A stretch of DNA of 8,144 nucleotides from positions 1 through 8,144 of the forward strand of contig JAGLFC010000134.1 of the NCBI GenBank assembly GCA_023144715.1, in the 5' to 3' direction. Within the stretch, counting starts at the first letter, position 1. Every line of letters starts with the position of its first letter. The notes beneath the pieces were generated by a model. The model saw only the letters and a program-made list of their open reading frames with translations, searched no databases and had not been told where the DNA came from. Made by a program: the position numbers and the translations under genes. This document shows positions 1-7,164 of the stretch, in pieces. Source of the DNA: Gammaproteobacteria bacterium (GTDB taxonomy: Bacteria; Pseudomonadota; Gammaproteobacteria; GRL18).

Positions 1-1443
1 CAAGTTGATCCCCTTGTGGGTCTTTATGCAGCTTTTATTGTTGGTTTAATCACCGCAGTATTCGGTGGTCGCCCTGGTATGATTTCAGGAGCGACGGGTG
101 CATTGGCTGTTATTATGACCGGCCTAGTGGTGATTCATGGTGTTGAGTATCTCTTTGCTGCGGTCGTATTAATGGGCATTTTTCAAATTATATTTGGGGC
201 TTTACGTCTAGGAAAATTTATTCGTCTTGTACCACACCCAGTGATGTTAGGATTTGTCAATGGTCTGGCTATTGTCATCTTTTTGGCACAAATTGGTCAA
301 TTTAAAATACCTGATCCACAAGATGCTGATAAAATGATATGGATGGAAGGCACCCTTCTATGGACTATGATTGGGCTGATTGCACTGACTATGCTGATCA
401 TACATTTTTTACCTAAATACACCAAAGCCATTCCAGCACCTTTAGCGGGTATTTTGGTTGTTTCTGCTCTGGTTATTGCCTTTGGCTTACCCGCTCGTAC
501 CGTAGGTGATATTGCTTCTATTGCAGGGGGGTTTCCAGAGTTCCACATTCCTATGATTCCTTTTTCTTCAATGAGTGAAGTATTTGATACCTTAGTTATT
601 ATTGTCCCCTACTCTCTTGCTTTTGCGGCTATTGGTTTAACAGAATCTTTGTTGACACTGACCGTTATTGATGAAATGACCGAAACTCGTGGGCGTGGCA
701 ATAAAGAATGTGTAGGGCAAGGAGTGGCTAATATTACCAGTGGATTTTTTGGTAGCATGGGTGGTTGTGCTATGATTGGACAATCTATGATTAATGTCAA
801 TTCAGGGGGGCGTGGTCGAATTTCGGGTATTGCAGCAGCCTTATTTTTATTAAGTTTTATTATGTTTGCTTCCGCACTCATCTCTCAAATTCCATTGGCG
901 GCATTAGTGGGTGTGATGTTTATGGTAGTAGTCGGTACATTTGAATGGTCTAGTTTTCGTATTTTGAGAAAGATACCAAAATCCGATGCTTTTATTCTTA
1001 TTTCGGTGTCAGCAATTACCGTCATCACCGATAATCTTGCTATTGCGGTGGGTATTGGTGTTATTATTGCTGCCTTAGTCTTTGCATGGAATCATGCCAA
1101 GCATATTACGGTCAATATTACGCGTGATAATGAAGATTCAAAAGTGTATGAATTGCACGGTCCTTTATTTTTTGGTTCGGTTCATAATTTTCAAGACCTC
1201 TTTGATCCAAAAAACGATCCTGATGATGTCGTGGTAGAATTTAAGTATTCACGTGTCTCTGATCACTCTGCTATAGAAGCAATAGATACCTTAGCAGAAC
1301 GTTATTTGAGTGCTGAAAAACGCTTACACCTTCGACATGTCAGTCCTGAGTGTAAACAATTATTAAAGAAAGCAGGCGGTCTATGTGAGGTCAATGTCAT
1401 TGAAGATCCGACGTATCGTATTGCCGATGATAATTTAGGATAA
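1..1443 (+). CDS. SulP-family inorganic anion transporter, 5' end missing
   Basis: An inner-membrane permease of the SulP (SLC26-like) family, carrying sulfate, bicarbonate or a similar anion; the substrate cannot be read from sequence. The frame is open to the left edge and the first residues (QVDPLVGLY) already match the family's conserved early region, so the true start lies outside the window and the GTG at 16 is internal. I estimate a few tens of residues are missing. Within the 480 visible residues, the conserved GGRPGMISGATGA lies at 23-35, many hydrophobic membrane segments run to about 360, and TESLLTLTVIDEMTETRGRG (214-233) and GGCAMIGQS (about 250-258) are family hallmarks. A cytoplasmic STAS domain follows from about 381 to 475, with SDHSAIEAID as its conserved loop. 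No clear terminator follows; the next gene points the same way. The family call is firm and the substrate is open. Confidence 0.93.
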   Translation, partial: QVDPLVGLYAAFIVGLITAVFGGRPGMISGATGALAVIMTGLVVIHGVEYLFAAVVLMGIFQIIFGALRLGKFIRLVPHPVMLGFVNGLAIVIFLAQIGQFKIPDPQDADKMIWMEGTLLWTMIGLIALTMLIIHFLPKYTKAIPAPLAGILVVSALVIAFGLPARTVGDIASIAGGFPEFHIPMIPFSSMSEVFDTLVIIVPYSLAFAAIGLTESLLTLTVIDEMTETRGRGNKECVGQGVANITSGFFGSMGGCAMIGQSMINVNSGGRGRISGIAAALFLLSFIMFASALISQIPLAALVGVMFMVVVGTFEWSSFRILRKIPKSDAFILISVSAITVITDNLAIAVGIGVIIAALVFAWNHAKHITVNITRDNEDSKVYELHGPLFFGSVHNFQDLFDPKNDPDDVVVEFKYSRVSDHSAIEAIDTLAERYLSAEKRLHLRHVSPECKQLLKKAGGLCEVNVIEDPTYRIADDNLG

Positions 1444-1500
1444 TTCTTGGCATCATTGATGGTTCTCACTGAAACATAATAAATGTCTTAAAAAACGGGC

Positions 1501-1521
1501 TTTATTAGACTTTTTAATAAA
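1501..1521. repeat. AT-only inverted repeat upstream of the UmuD-like gene
   Basis: Perfect 7-bp arms, TTTATTA (1501-1507) and TAATAAA (1515-1521), are separated by 7 nt. The repeat covers the place where a -35 element would sit relative to the TATAAT at 1534-1539, which is a typical repressor position. The arms are pure A/T in an AT-rich gap, so chance is a real alternative. No canonical gammaproteobacterial SOS box (CTGT-N8-ACAG) is present in this gap. Confidence 0.35.
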
Positions 1522-1533
1522 AGTACACTATTC

Positions 1534-1539
1534 TATAAT
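1534..1539 (+). promoter_or_regulatory. Candidate -10 box for the UmuD-like gene
   Basis: TATAAT matches the sigma-70 -10 consensus at all six positions and lies about 30 nt before the preferred GTG start. A -35 element at normal spacing (about 1511-1516, TTTTTA) is poor, which would fit a weak or activator-dependent promoter. Transcription would begin near 1546, leaving a leader of about 22 nt that contains the AGGAG ribosome site. This box also contains the first two bases of the upstream ATG (1538-1540), which argues against that ATG as the start. Confidence 0.5.
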
Positions 1540-1552
1540 GCTATTTATCTTT

Positions 1553-1557
1553 AGGAG
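1553..1557 (+). promoter_or_regulatory. Ribosome binding site that decides the UmuD-like start
   Basis: AGGAG ends 10 nt before the GTG at 1568. The only in-frame ATG further upstream (1538) has no Shine-Dalgarno sequence and overlaps a consensus -10 box. The GTG is therefore the better start, and it removes ten residues from the longest reading. Confidence 0.7.
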
Positions 1558-1567
1558 CAATAAAATA

Positions 1568-2080
1568 GTGAGAGGTGGTAAACGTCGTGGTGCTGGCCGT
1601 CCCAAAGGAAGTGGTAAGTTTTCTGAATCAACTAAGGCTATTCGTGTACCTGAAAGTATGGTCAATAGAATTCTTGAATACGCGTATGCAGGTGGCTTCA
1701 AATTACCATTATATGAAAATAAAGTCTCAGCAGGTAGCCCAACGCCTGTGGATGATCATATTGAAGATATGATCGATCTAGGTAAATACTTAATACCCAA
1801 TCCATCTTCTACTTTTTTTATTCGTGTTATTGGTTACTCCATGATTAATGCAGGTATTCAACCTGATGACATGCTGATTGTTGATCGTGATATTGAAGCA
1901 AAACATAATAAAATTATAATCGCTTCCATTAATGGTGAGCTTACGGTAAAACGTTTATACAATAAAGCAGGTCAAATTCGCCTGATGCCCGAAAACGATG
2001 AATTCAATCCCATTGATATTGAATCAGAAGAAAATTTACACATTTTGGGTGTTGTCACCAATATTATCCATACTGTGTAA
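1568..2080 (+). CDS. UmuD/LexA-type self-cleaving protein (peptidase S24) with a basic N-terminal extension
   Basis: A 170-residue protein whose C-terminal two thirds match UmuD, the RecA-triggered self-cleaving subunit of error-prone DNA polymerase V. Numbered from the GTG at 1568, the likely cleavage site is A55-G56 in VSAGSPTP. The nucleophile is S91 (GYSMINAG) and the general base K128 (ELTVKRL). The 35- and 37-residue spacings equal those of E. coli UmuD (C24-G25, S60, K97). Unlike classical UmuD (139 aa), it has about 30 extra N-terminal residues: a glycine/arginine-rich stretch with an AT-hook-like GRP core (residues 3-17), then TKAIRVPESMVNRILEYA, reminiscent of ribbon-helix-helix proteins. 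A DNA-binding, self-cleaving repressor is a reasonable inference. No umuC follows; rdgC does. The S24 call is firm; its role as polymerase subunit or regulator is open. A longer reading from the ATG at 1538 would give 180 aa. Confidence 0.88.
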   Translation: MRGGKRRGAGRPKGSGKFSESTKAIRVPESMVNRILEYAYAGGFKLPLYENKVSAGSPTPVDDHIEDMIDLGKYLIPNPSSTFFIRVIGYSMINAGIQPDDMLIVDRDIEAKHNKIIIASINGELTVKRLYNKAGQIRLMPENDEFNPIDIESEENLHILGVVTNIIHTV

Positions 2081-2139
2081 CTAAAATTATCAATAACTAT
2101 TTTTTCAAATTGAGTCGACCAAAACACTAGGATAACATT

Positions 2140-3072
2140 ATGTGGTTCAAAAACCTGAAAATTTACCGTTTTAACAAACCTTTTACAATTGATAGTGAAC
2201 AACTAGAAGCACAGCTTCATGAAAAATCATTTCACCCTTGTGCTTCAACACAAGCTTCATCCTTTGGTTGGACGGCTCCACTAGGCAATTCTCAAGACAA
2301 CAATAATACACAACTGACTCATACTATCGGTAAAACAACGATGTTATGTGTACGGTTAGAAGAGCGGATATTACCTTCTAGCGTTGTCAATGATGCTGTT
2401 AATGAAAAATTAGAGGCAATACAGCTTGAAACAGGTCGTCGTCCTGTGGGTAAATACAAACAAAGCATTAAAGATGAAGTTGTGTTGGACTTATTGCCAA
2501 GAGCCTTTACACGTTCTAAATGTACTTATGCTTATCTTGATCAAACTCATCAATTTATGGTTGTAGATGCGTCTAGTACCAATAAAGCAGAAGAACTGAT
2601 CGAATTACTCAGGCAAAGTCTAGGAAGTTTTCCAGCAATTCCCTTAAAAACACAAACTCTACCCATTCTACTGATGACCAATTGGCTCAAAGGTAAAGAC
2701 TTAAAAGATGATTTTTTAATTAAAGATGAATGTGAGTTAAAAGAATCGGATGAAGATGGTGCTATCTTACGCTGTAAAAGACAAGATCTTAATAGTGATG
2801 AAATTCAAATGCATTTAGACAGCGGTAAAGAAGTCACTAAACTAGCAGTCAATTGGAATGATACTTTAGAATGTATTTTACAAGATGACCTTATGATTAA
2901 ACGTCTAAAGTTTTCTGATGAGCTTTTAGAACAAGCATCCAATGATGGTTCAGAGGACAGAGCAGCACTCTTTGATGCGGATTTTAATCTTATGACAGGT
3001 GAACTTGCACGTTTTATTCCACGTTTAATAGAAATCTTAGGCGGTGAACAATCATCAAACATAAAAAACTAA
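2140..3072 (+). CDS. rdgC: RdgC, recombination-associated DNA-binding protein
   Basis: RdgC forms a ring-shaped dimer on double-stranded DNA and restrains RecA filament formation; in E. coli it is needed for growth when replication restart is defective. The 310 residues align over the whole length with the 303-residue E. coli protein. The start is MWFKNLKIYRF; conserved blocks include EERILPSSVV, LPRAFTRSKCTYAYLD, KAEELIELLRQSLGS, RCKRQDLNSDEI, GKEVTKLAVNW, IKRLKFSDEL and the C-terminal FDADFNLMTGELA. AGGA at 2129-2132, seven nt before the ATG, supports the start. The gene lies 59 bp after the UmuD-like gene on the same strand, so they may be co-transcribed. The gap holds only a lone -10-like TAAAAT (2082-2087). 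No strong terminator follows. Confidence 0.96.
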   Translation: MWFKNLKIYRFNKPFTIDSEQLEAQLHEKSFHPCASTQASSFGWTAPLGNSQDNNNTQLTHTIGKTTMLCVRLEERILPSSVVNDAVNEKLEAIQLETGRRPVGKYKQSIKDEVVLDLLPRAFTRSKCTYAYLDQTHQFMVVDASSTNKAEELIELLRQSLGSFPAIPLKTQTLPILLMTNWLKGKDLKDDFLIKDECELKESDEDGAILRCKRQDLNSDEIQMHLDSGKEVTKLAVNWNDTLECILQDDLMIKRLKFSDELLEQASNDGSEDRAALFDADFNLMTGELARFIPRLIEILGGEQSSNIKN

Positions 3073-3111
3073 AAATTTAACTTTTCTTTAGCCTGTTGTG
3101 ATTAAATGCTA

Positions 3112-3120
3112 TGCTATATA
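3112..3120 (+). promoter_or_regulatory. Candidate extended -10 promoter for the TPR gene
   Basis: TGCTATATA gives the TG-N extension (3112-3114) followed by TATATA (3115-3120), in the 101-bp gap after rdgC. The region where a -35 box would sit (about 3092-3097) is poor, which extended -10 promoters can tolerate. The resulting leader of about 45 nt would contain the dyad at 3143-3158 and the AAGGAA ribosome site. Confidence 0.35.
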
Positions 3121-3142
3121 GAAAAATTATCAATATTGAACC

Positions 3143-3158
3143 ATGTGTCTCGACACAT
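3143..3158 (+). repeat. 16-bp dyad next to the TPR gene's ribosome binding site
   Basis: ATGTGTCTCGACACAT has 7-bp arms around a 2-nt centre. As RNA it would form six pairs around a four-base loop. It ends exactly one base before the AAGGAA ribosome site (3159-3164), itself nine nt before the ATG at 3174. It could be a DNA operator or an RNA hairpin affecting translation. With simple equal base frequencies, one 7-bp dyad of a given spacing is expected about every 16 kb, so only its position makes it notable. Confidence 0.4.
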
Positions 3159-3173
3159 AAGGAATAAGCGTCC

Positions 3174-5963
3174 ATGATACACAAATTTTTGTCTGTAAAG
3201 CTATTAATCATTATCAGTCTCACATTCAGCTCTATAGCTTTTTCTGATACTGATACCGCTACAAATTCTCAGCAAAATATTAGTCAGAAAGAATATGCAA
3301 CAACCATTATCAAACTTAAAAATCAATTAAAAGAAAAACCTAAAGGAGCTCAATTACGCTATCAATTAGGAAATCTTTATCTCTTAGCAGGCAAAACAGA
3401 AGCGGGTGTAAAAGAATTAAAACGAGCCAATAGATATGCTCCTGAAGATATTCAAATCTTATTTCGTTATATTGATGGCTTACAAGCTTTAAATAAGTCC
3501 GATCAGGTGATTAATTTATTAAATACAAAATTATCAGAGACCCAACAAGAAAGTCTTAGACTCAATTACCTTGCTGTGGCTCATTTACAAAAACAAGATA
3601 TTGCAGGTGCTAGAAGATTATTTGTACAATCCAATATATTAATAAAAAATCCTACTGCTTATAATGGTCTAGCGACTCTAGCAATTATGGAACAAGATTA
3701 TACAGAAGCAAAAGAATTAGTAGATATATCCTTTGCTCTGGATGAAAAAGACACTAAAACATTACAAATACAAGCTAAACTTGCTAACATCAGTCAGCAT
3801 CCAGAAGAAGCCCTAAAAATTTATAAACAATTAATCACGCTAAAACCTAATAATATTACTTATTATTTAGAACGTGCAGCCACTTTCGCTATACTCAAGA
3901 ACAATAAACTCGCCCTAGAGGACTTAGAGGTGGTATTAAAAAGATCACCACTTCAGCCTCAAGCTAATTATATAAAAGCTCAAATTTTGCTACAAAAAAA
4001 TGATTATAAAGGTGCTCATGAGGCAGCACAAAATGTTGTTAACGTTCTCCCTAATAATACACAAGTCACCTTTATTTTAGGAGCCGTTAATTTTGCTTTA
4101 AAAAATTACAATCAAGCAGAGGAATACTTAACAATTTATACCTCTAATTACCCTAAAAATTTAAAAGCACAAAATTTATTAGCCAATGTTTATCTCGCAC
4201 AAAATGAGCCTGAGCAAAGTTTATTAATATTGGATACATTACCACAACATGATTTAAAGACTAGACCATTATTAATATTAACACTGACATCGTCTTATCT
4301 TCAAATAAATAAAATACAAAAAAGTATTGATATTTTACGTCAAGCTATCATTGATATTCCTGATAATCAGGAACTGAAAATACGCCTTATTTCTATATAT
4401 TTTAAAAATGGTAATTTTGATTCTGCTGTCAATGAGTTAGAACAATTGAGTGCAAATCCATCTAATCAATTAAAAAAAGAAGAAACTAACTATTTACTGA
4501 TTATTTCCTATATCAAAGATAAACAACTGGATAAAGCAGAACAAAAGCTCAAAACCTTATTGACTCAAACACCTGACGATAAAAAATTATTGAACCTTCA
4601 AGCATTAATTGAGCAAGTAAGAGGTAATTTTAAAGATGCCATCCGTCGCTATGAAAAAGTATTAAAGCAAGACAAAAACGATATTCCTGCTCAAATGGGT
4701 ATGGCACGTATTTATGTATTACAAGAAAAACTAGACAAAGCAAAGCAGTATTTTCAACAGGTCATTGCGATTAATCCAAAAGAATATAAAGCTTATCTTG
4801 GACTTGTTGCACTGTCAGAAAAACAAGGTGATTCAGAAAAAACAGAGCAATATTTTTTAGATGCTTTAGATGAAAGTAAAGGAAATTCTGAGACTACACT
4901 GTTGATTGCAAATTTATTAAGTCAGTGGTATCAAAGTAAAAATCAACCCAAAAAAATCTTAAATCTGGCTCGAAATCTAGCAGCAACAAATCCTGATAAT
5001 GAGAAAATACGATTTTTTTTAGTCAGAGCTCAAATTCTTAATAAAAAAGATCATCAAGCTGAGAGTACCTTAAAAGAAATTACCCATGCTGATCAACAAG
5101 ATATTAAAAATCGTATTTTATTAGCTCAACTTATTGCCAAAGATAACAATCGACTGGATGAATCCTCAAAAATATTAGAAGAGGCTGAAAATATTGACTC
5201 TGACTCTTTAGCAATTTATAGTGCACAAAATCAATTATTGATTAAGAAACAAGAATATTATCAAGCACTTAAATTGGCTAAAAAAATTCAAGAAAAATAT
5301 CCTGAAAGCAATGCGGGGATTCTATTTGAGGCACAAATCTATTATCTTAAAAAAAGCTATAAAAAATCCCTTGCTCTGTACCAAAAAATCTACAAAAAAA
5401 CACCTAATAATAAACAACTTTTTTCAATTATTATCAATTTACTCATAAAAATGAAAGACTATGATCAGGCTATTCAATTATTAACCAAGGAAGCTAAAAA
5501 AAATCCTGAAGATATTAATAACTTATTTAGATTAGCCTCTTTGCTTCAAGAAAGAGAGCAATTTAAAAAAGCAGAAATGTATTATCAAGCTGTTTTGAAA
5601 AAAAATCCTAAACATATCATTGCATTAAATAACCTTGCTTGGATTATTATAGAAAAGGATCAAAAAGAAGCACTTAATATGGCAGAAAAAGCATATACAC
5701 TTTCACCTGAATCTGCTTCTATTATAGACACTTATGGTTATTTCTTAGCTTTAAATAAACGCTATAAACAAGCGTTTGAATTATTAAAAATAGCAATAGA
5801 AAAAAGACCTGAAGATAATGATATTCAATACCATCTTGCTTTTCTTTATCATAAAATGGGTCAAAATAAAGAGGCTTTAAATATTTTAAAGAAAATTATA
5901 ACGACTGATAATAATTTTCATGAAAAAGACAAGGCACAACAATTATACGATACCCTTAAATAA
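3174..5963 (+). CDS. Exported TPR-repeat protein resembling PEP-CTERM-associated PrsT
   Basis: A 929-residue protein that, after an N-terminal export signal, is almost wholly tetratricopeptide repeats. The signal has a basic start (MIHKFLSVK), a hydrophobic core (about 10-23) and a plausible signal peptidase I site AFS-DT after residue 24. Dividing the remainder by 34 suggests some two dozen repeats; well-formed units include GNLYLLAGKTEAGVKELKRA near 66-85 and the C-terminal block from NNLAWIIIEK on (NNLAW, DTYGYFLAL, YHLAFLYHKMGQNKEA). Length, architecture and this C-terminal block resemble PrsT, a TPR lipoprotein of exosortase/PEP-CTERM exopolysaccharide systems. Unlike a lipoprotein it lacks a lipobox, and I see no cysteine anywhere in it. 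No exosortase or polysaccharide gene lies in the window. TPR scaffolding in the periplasm or envelope is likely; the partner is unknown. AAGGAA at 3159-3164 supports the start. It is AT-rich with frequent Lys, Asn, Ile and Gln codons and several A or T homopolymers of 7-8. Confidence 0.88.
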   Translation: MIHKFLSVKLLIIISLTFSSIAFSDTDTATNSQQNISQKEYATTIIKLKNQLKEKPKGAQLRYQLGNLYLLAGKTEAGVKELKRANRYAPEDIQILFRYIDGLQALNKSDQVINLLNTKLSETQQESLRLNYLAVAHLQKQDIAGARRLFVQSNILIKNPTAYNGLATLAIMEQDYTEAKELVDISFALDEKDTKTLQIQAKLANISQHPEEALKIYKQLITLKPNNITYYLERAATFAILKNNKLALEDLEVVLKRSPLQPQANYIKAQILLQKNDYKGAHEAAQNVVNVLPNNTQVTFILGAVNFALKNYNQAEEYLTIYTSNYPKNLKAQNLLANVYLAQNEPEQSLLILDTLPQHDLKTRPLLILTLTSSYLQINKIQKSIDILRQAIIDIPDNQELKIRLISIYFKNGNFDSAVNELEQLSANPSNQLKKEETNYLLIISYIKDKQLDKAEQKLKTLLTQTPDDKKLLNLQALIEQVRGNFKDAIRRYEKVLKQDKNDIPAQMGMARIYVLQEKLDKAKQYFQQVIAINPKEYKAYLGLVALSEKQGDSEKTEQYFLDALDESKGNSETTLLIANLLSQWYQSKNQPKKILNLARNLAATNPDNEKIRFFLVRAQILNKKDHQAESTLKEITHADQQDIKNRILLAQLIAKDNNRLDESSKILEEAENIDSDSLAIYSAQNQLLIKKQEYYQALKLAKKIQEKYPESNAGILFEAQIYYLKKSYKKSLALYQKIYKKTPNNKQLFSIIINLLIKMKDYDQAIQLLTKEAKKNPEDINNLFRLASLLQEREQFKKAEMYYQAVLKKNPKHIIALNNLAWIIIEKDQKEALNMAEKAYTLSPESASIIDTYGYFLALNKRYKQAFELLKIAIEKRPEDNDIQYHLAFLYHKMGQNKEALNILKKIITTDNNFHEKDKAQQLYDTLK

Positions 5964-5969
5964 TTTTTT

Positions 5970-6005
5970 GATAACACTAAAGAGGATTACCTTCTTAGTG
6001 TTATC
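5970..6005 (+). terminator. Strong stem-loop between the TPR gene and pyrC, possible terminator
   Basis: Arms GATAACACTAA (5970-5980) and TTAGTGTTATC (5995-6005) pair perfectly over 11 bp. The 14-nt loop can extend the stem past one mismatch (G-T, A-T, G-C, G-C) to a four-base loop. It begins six nt after the TPR stop codon. The downstream tract is only TTTCTT, five nt after the stem, so it is a poor canonical terminator; termination, mRNA 3' end protection or a pyrC leader element are all possible. It does not cover the pyrC ribosome site (6038-6041). Confidence 0.6.
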
Positions 6006-6050
6006 CACGCTTTCTTATATAAGACTTTTATAAATTTAGGATATAAATGG

Positions 6051-7121
6051 ATGTCTCAAACCGATCATTTAAGCAATAATACTGCATCATCCACCCTTAC
6101 AATTATTCAACCCGATGATTGGCATTTACATCTTCGTGATGGCGATGGTTTGATGGCTATTGCACCTTTTACAGCTCGCCAGTGTGGACGTGCGATCATT
6201 ATGCCAAATCTCAGTCCCCCTATCACCACAACACTACAGGCAAATGACTACCAAAAACGTATTTTAAGTGCGACTCAACAATACCCTAAATTTAAACCTT
6301 TAATGACTCTTTACTTAACCGATAATACACCACCTGATGAAATTGATCAGGCAATTAAGAGCGGTTTAGTATTTGCTGTAAAGCTTTATCCAGCAGGTGC
6401 AACTACCAATTCTGAAGCAGGTGTCACCGATCTTAAAAAATGTTATCCTACTTTAGAAAGAATGCAAAAATTAGGTTTACCCCTATTGGTTCATGGTGAA
6501 GTGACACATGCCAATACTGATATTTTTGATCGAGAAAAAATATTCATAGAACAACGTCTTATCAAACTTACTCAGGATTTTCCAGAATTAAAAATTGTAT
6601 TTGAACATATTACGACCGCTGATGCTGTAGATTTTGTAACAGAAAGCTCTTCATTTATTGCGGCCACAATTACCGCACATCATTTATTAATGAATCGTAA
6701 TGATATGCTTGTAGGGGGTATCAAACCGCATCATTATTGCTTACCTGTACTCAAGCGTGAAACACATCGTGAAGCATTGATAACAGCAGTCACTTCAGGT
6801 AACAAAAAATTTTTTATGGGAACAGATAGTGCACCCCACTCTCAAAAAAATAAAGAAAATAGTTGTGGTTGTGCGGGCATGTTTACTGCTTTTGCAGCAA
6901 TTGAACTTTATGCCGAAGCCTTTGATCAAGTTGATTCATTAGAATCATTAGAACAATTTTCTAGCCTAAATGGTGCATTATTTTACGGATTGAAGGTAAA
7001 TAGTGATAAAATCACTTTGCAACGTAAAAAATGGACTGTTCCTACTTCTTATCCTTTTGGTGATGATAACATTATTCCACTCAGATCAGGACAAACCATA
7101 AACTGGACATTGCTTTCTTAA
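6051..7121 (+). CDS. pyrC: Dihydroorotase, class II (PyrC)
   Basis: Catalyses the reversible ring closure of N-carbamoyl-aspartate to dihydroorotate, step three of pyrimidine synthesis, in the cytoplasm. The 356 residues align end to end with E. coli PyrC (348 aa) at a constant offset of eight through the active site. Zinc ligands are H25 and H27 (DDWHLHLRD), the carboxylated lysine K111 (AVKLYPAGATTN), H148 (LLVHGEVTH) and H186 (FEHITT). The catalytic aspartate is D259 (GTDSAPH). NRNDMLVGG and the SCGCAGMF block are also conserved. All needed residues are present, so it should be active. AGGA at 6038-6041, nine nt upstream, supports the ATG at 6051; a nearby ATG at 6047 is out of frame. A stem-loop lies 45 nt upstream. 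The only downstream neighbour on this strand is rnt, 43 bp away. Confidence 0.97.
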   Translation: MSQTDHLSNNTASSTLTIIQPDDWHLHLRDGDGLMAIAPFTARQCGRAIIMPNLSPPITTTLQANDYQKRILSATQQYPKFKPLMTLYLTDNTPPDEIDQAIKSGLVFAVKLYPAGATTNSEAGVTDLKKCYPTLERMQKLGLPLLVHGEVTHANTDIFDREKIFIEQRLIKLTQDFPELKIVFEHITTADAVDFVTESSSFIAATITAHHLLMNRNDMLVGGIKPHHYCLPVLKRETHREALITAVTSGNKKFFMGTDSAPHSQKNKENSCGCAGMFTAFAAIELYAEAFDQVDSLESLEQFSSLNGALFYGLKVNSDKITLQRKKWTVPTSYPFGDDNIIPLRSGQTINWTLLS

Positions 7122-7134
7122 TAGTACCTATAAA
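7104..7134 (+). promoter_or_regulatory. Weak candidate promoter for rnt inside the pyrC end
   Basis: TGGACA (7104-7109) and TATAAA (7129-7134) each match sigma-70 consensus at five of six positions. They are 19 nt apart, longer than the preferred 17, and the first box lies in the last codons of pyrC. It could give rnt its own transcript, but read-through from pyrC is equally likely. Confidence 0.25.
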
Positions 7135-7164
7135 CCTAAAGTAATTTTTTATAAAGATAGAAAT

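Noticed and set aside
297..881. Minus-strand open frames inside the SulP gene
   Set aside because: They are shadows of a clearly homologous plus-strand gene, with no ribosome sites or recognisable protein features.
1483..1517. TTAAAAA and TTTTTAA near 1488-1517 as a terminator for the SulP gene
   Set aside because: The possible stem is all A/T with a large loop and no following U tract; it is more likely part of the AT-rich promoter region.
1538..1567. Upstream ATG start for the UmuD-like gene, adding ten residues
   Set aside because: It overlaps a consensus TATAAT, has no ribosome site, and the added residues are unrelated to the family; AGGAG points to the GTG at 1568.
2072..2090. TACTGT half-site as an SOS box ahead of rdgC
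   Set aside because: The required ACAG partner is absent at the eight-base spacing (AATT is there instead); the similar CTGT at 3093-3096 also lacks a partner.
2110..2138. TTGAGT and TAACAT, 17 nt apart, as an rdgC promoter
   Set aside because: Transcription would start at about 2145, inside the coding region, after the well-supported ribosome site and ATG.
2805..3062. Minus-strand open frame within rdgC
   Set aside because: It lies wholly under the conserved rdgC C-terminus and its translation resembles no known protein.
2083..3135. Shared 13-mer AAAATTATCAATA at 2083-2095 and 3123-3135, both upstream of starts
   Set aside because: Roughly one such chance match is expected in an AT-rich 8-kb window, and the flanks are unrelated.
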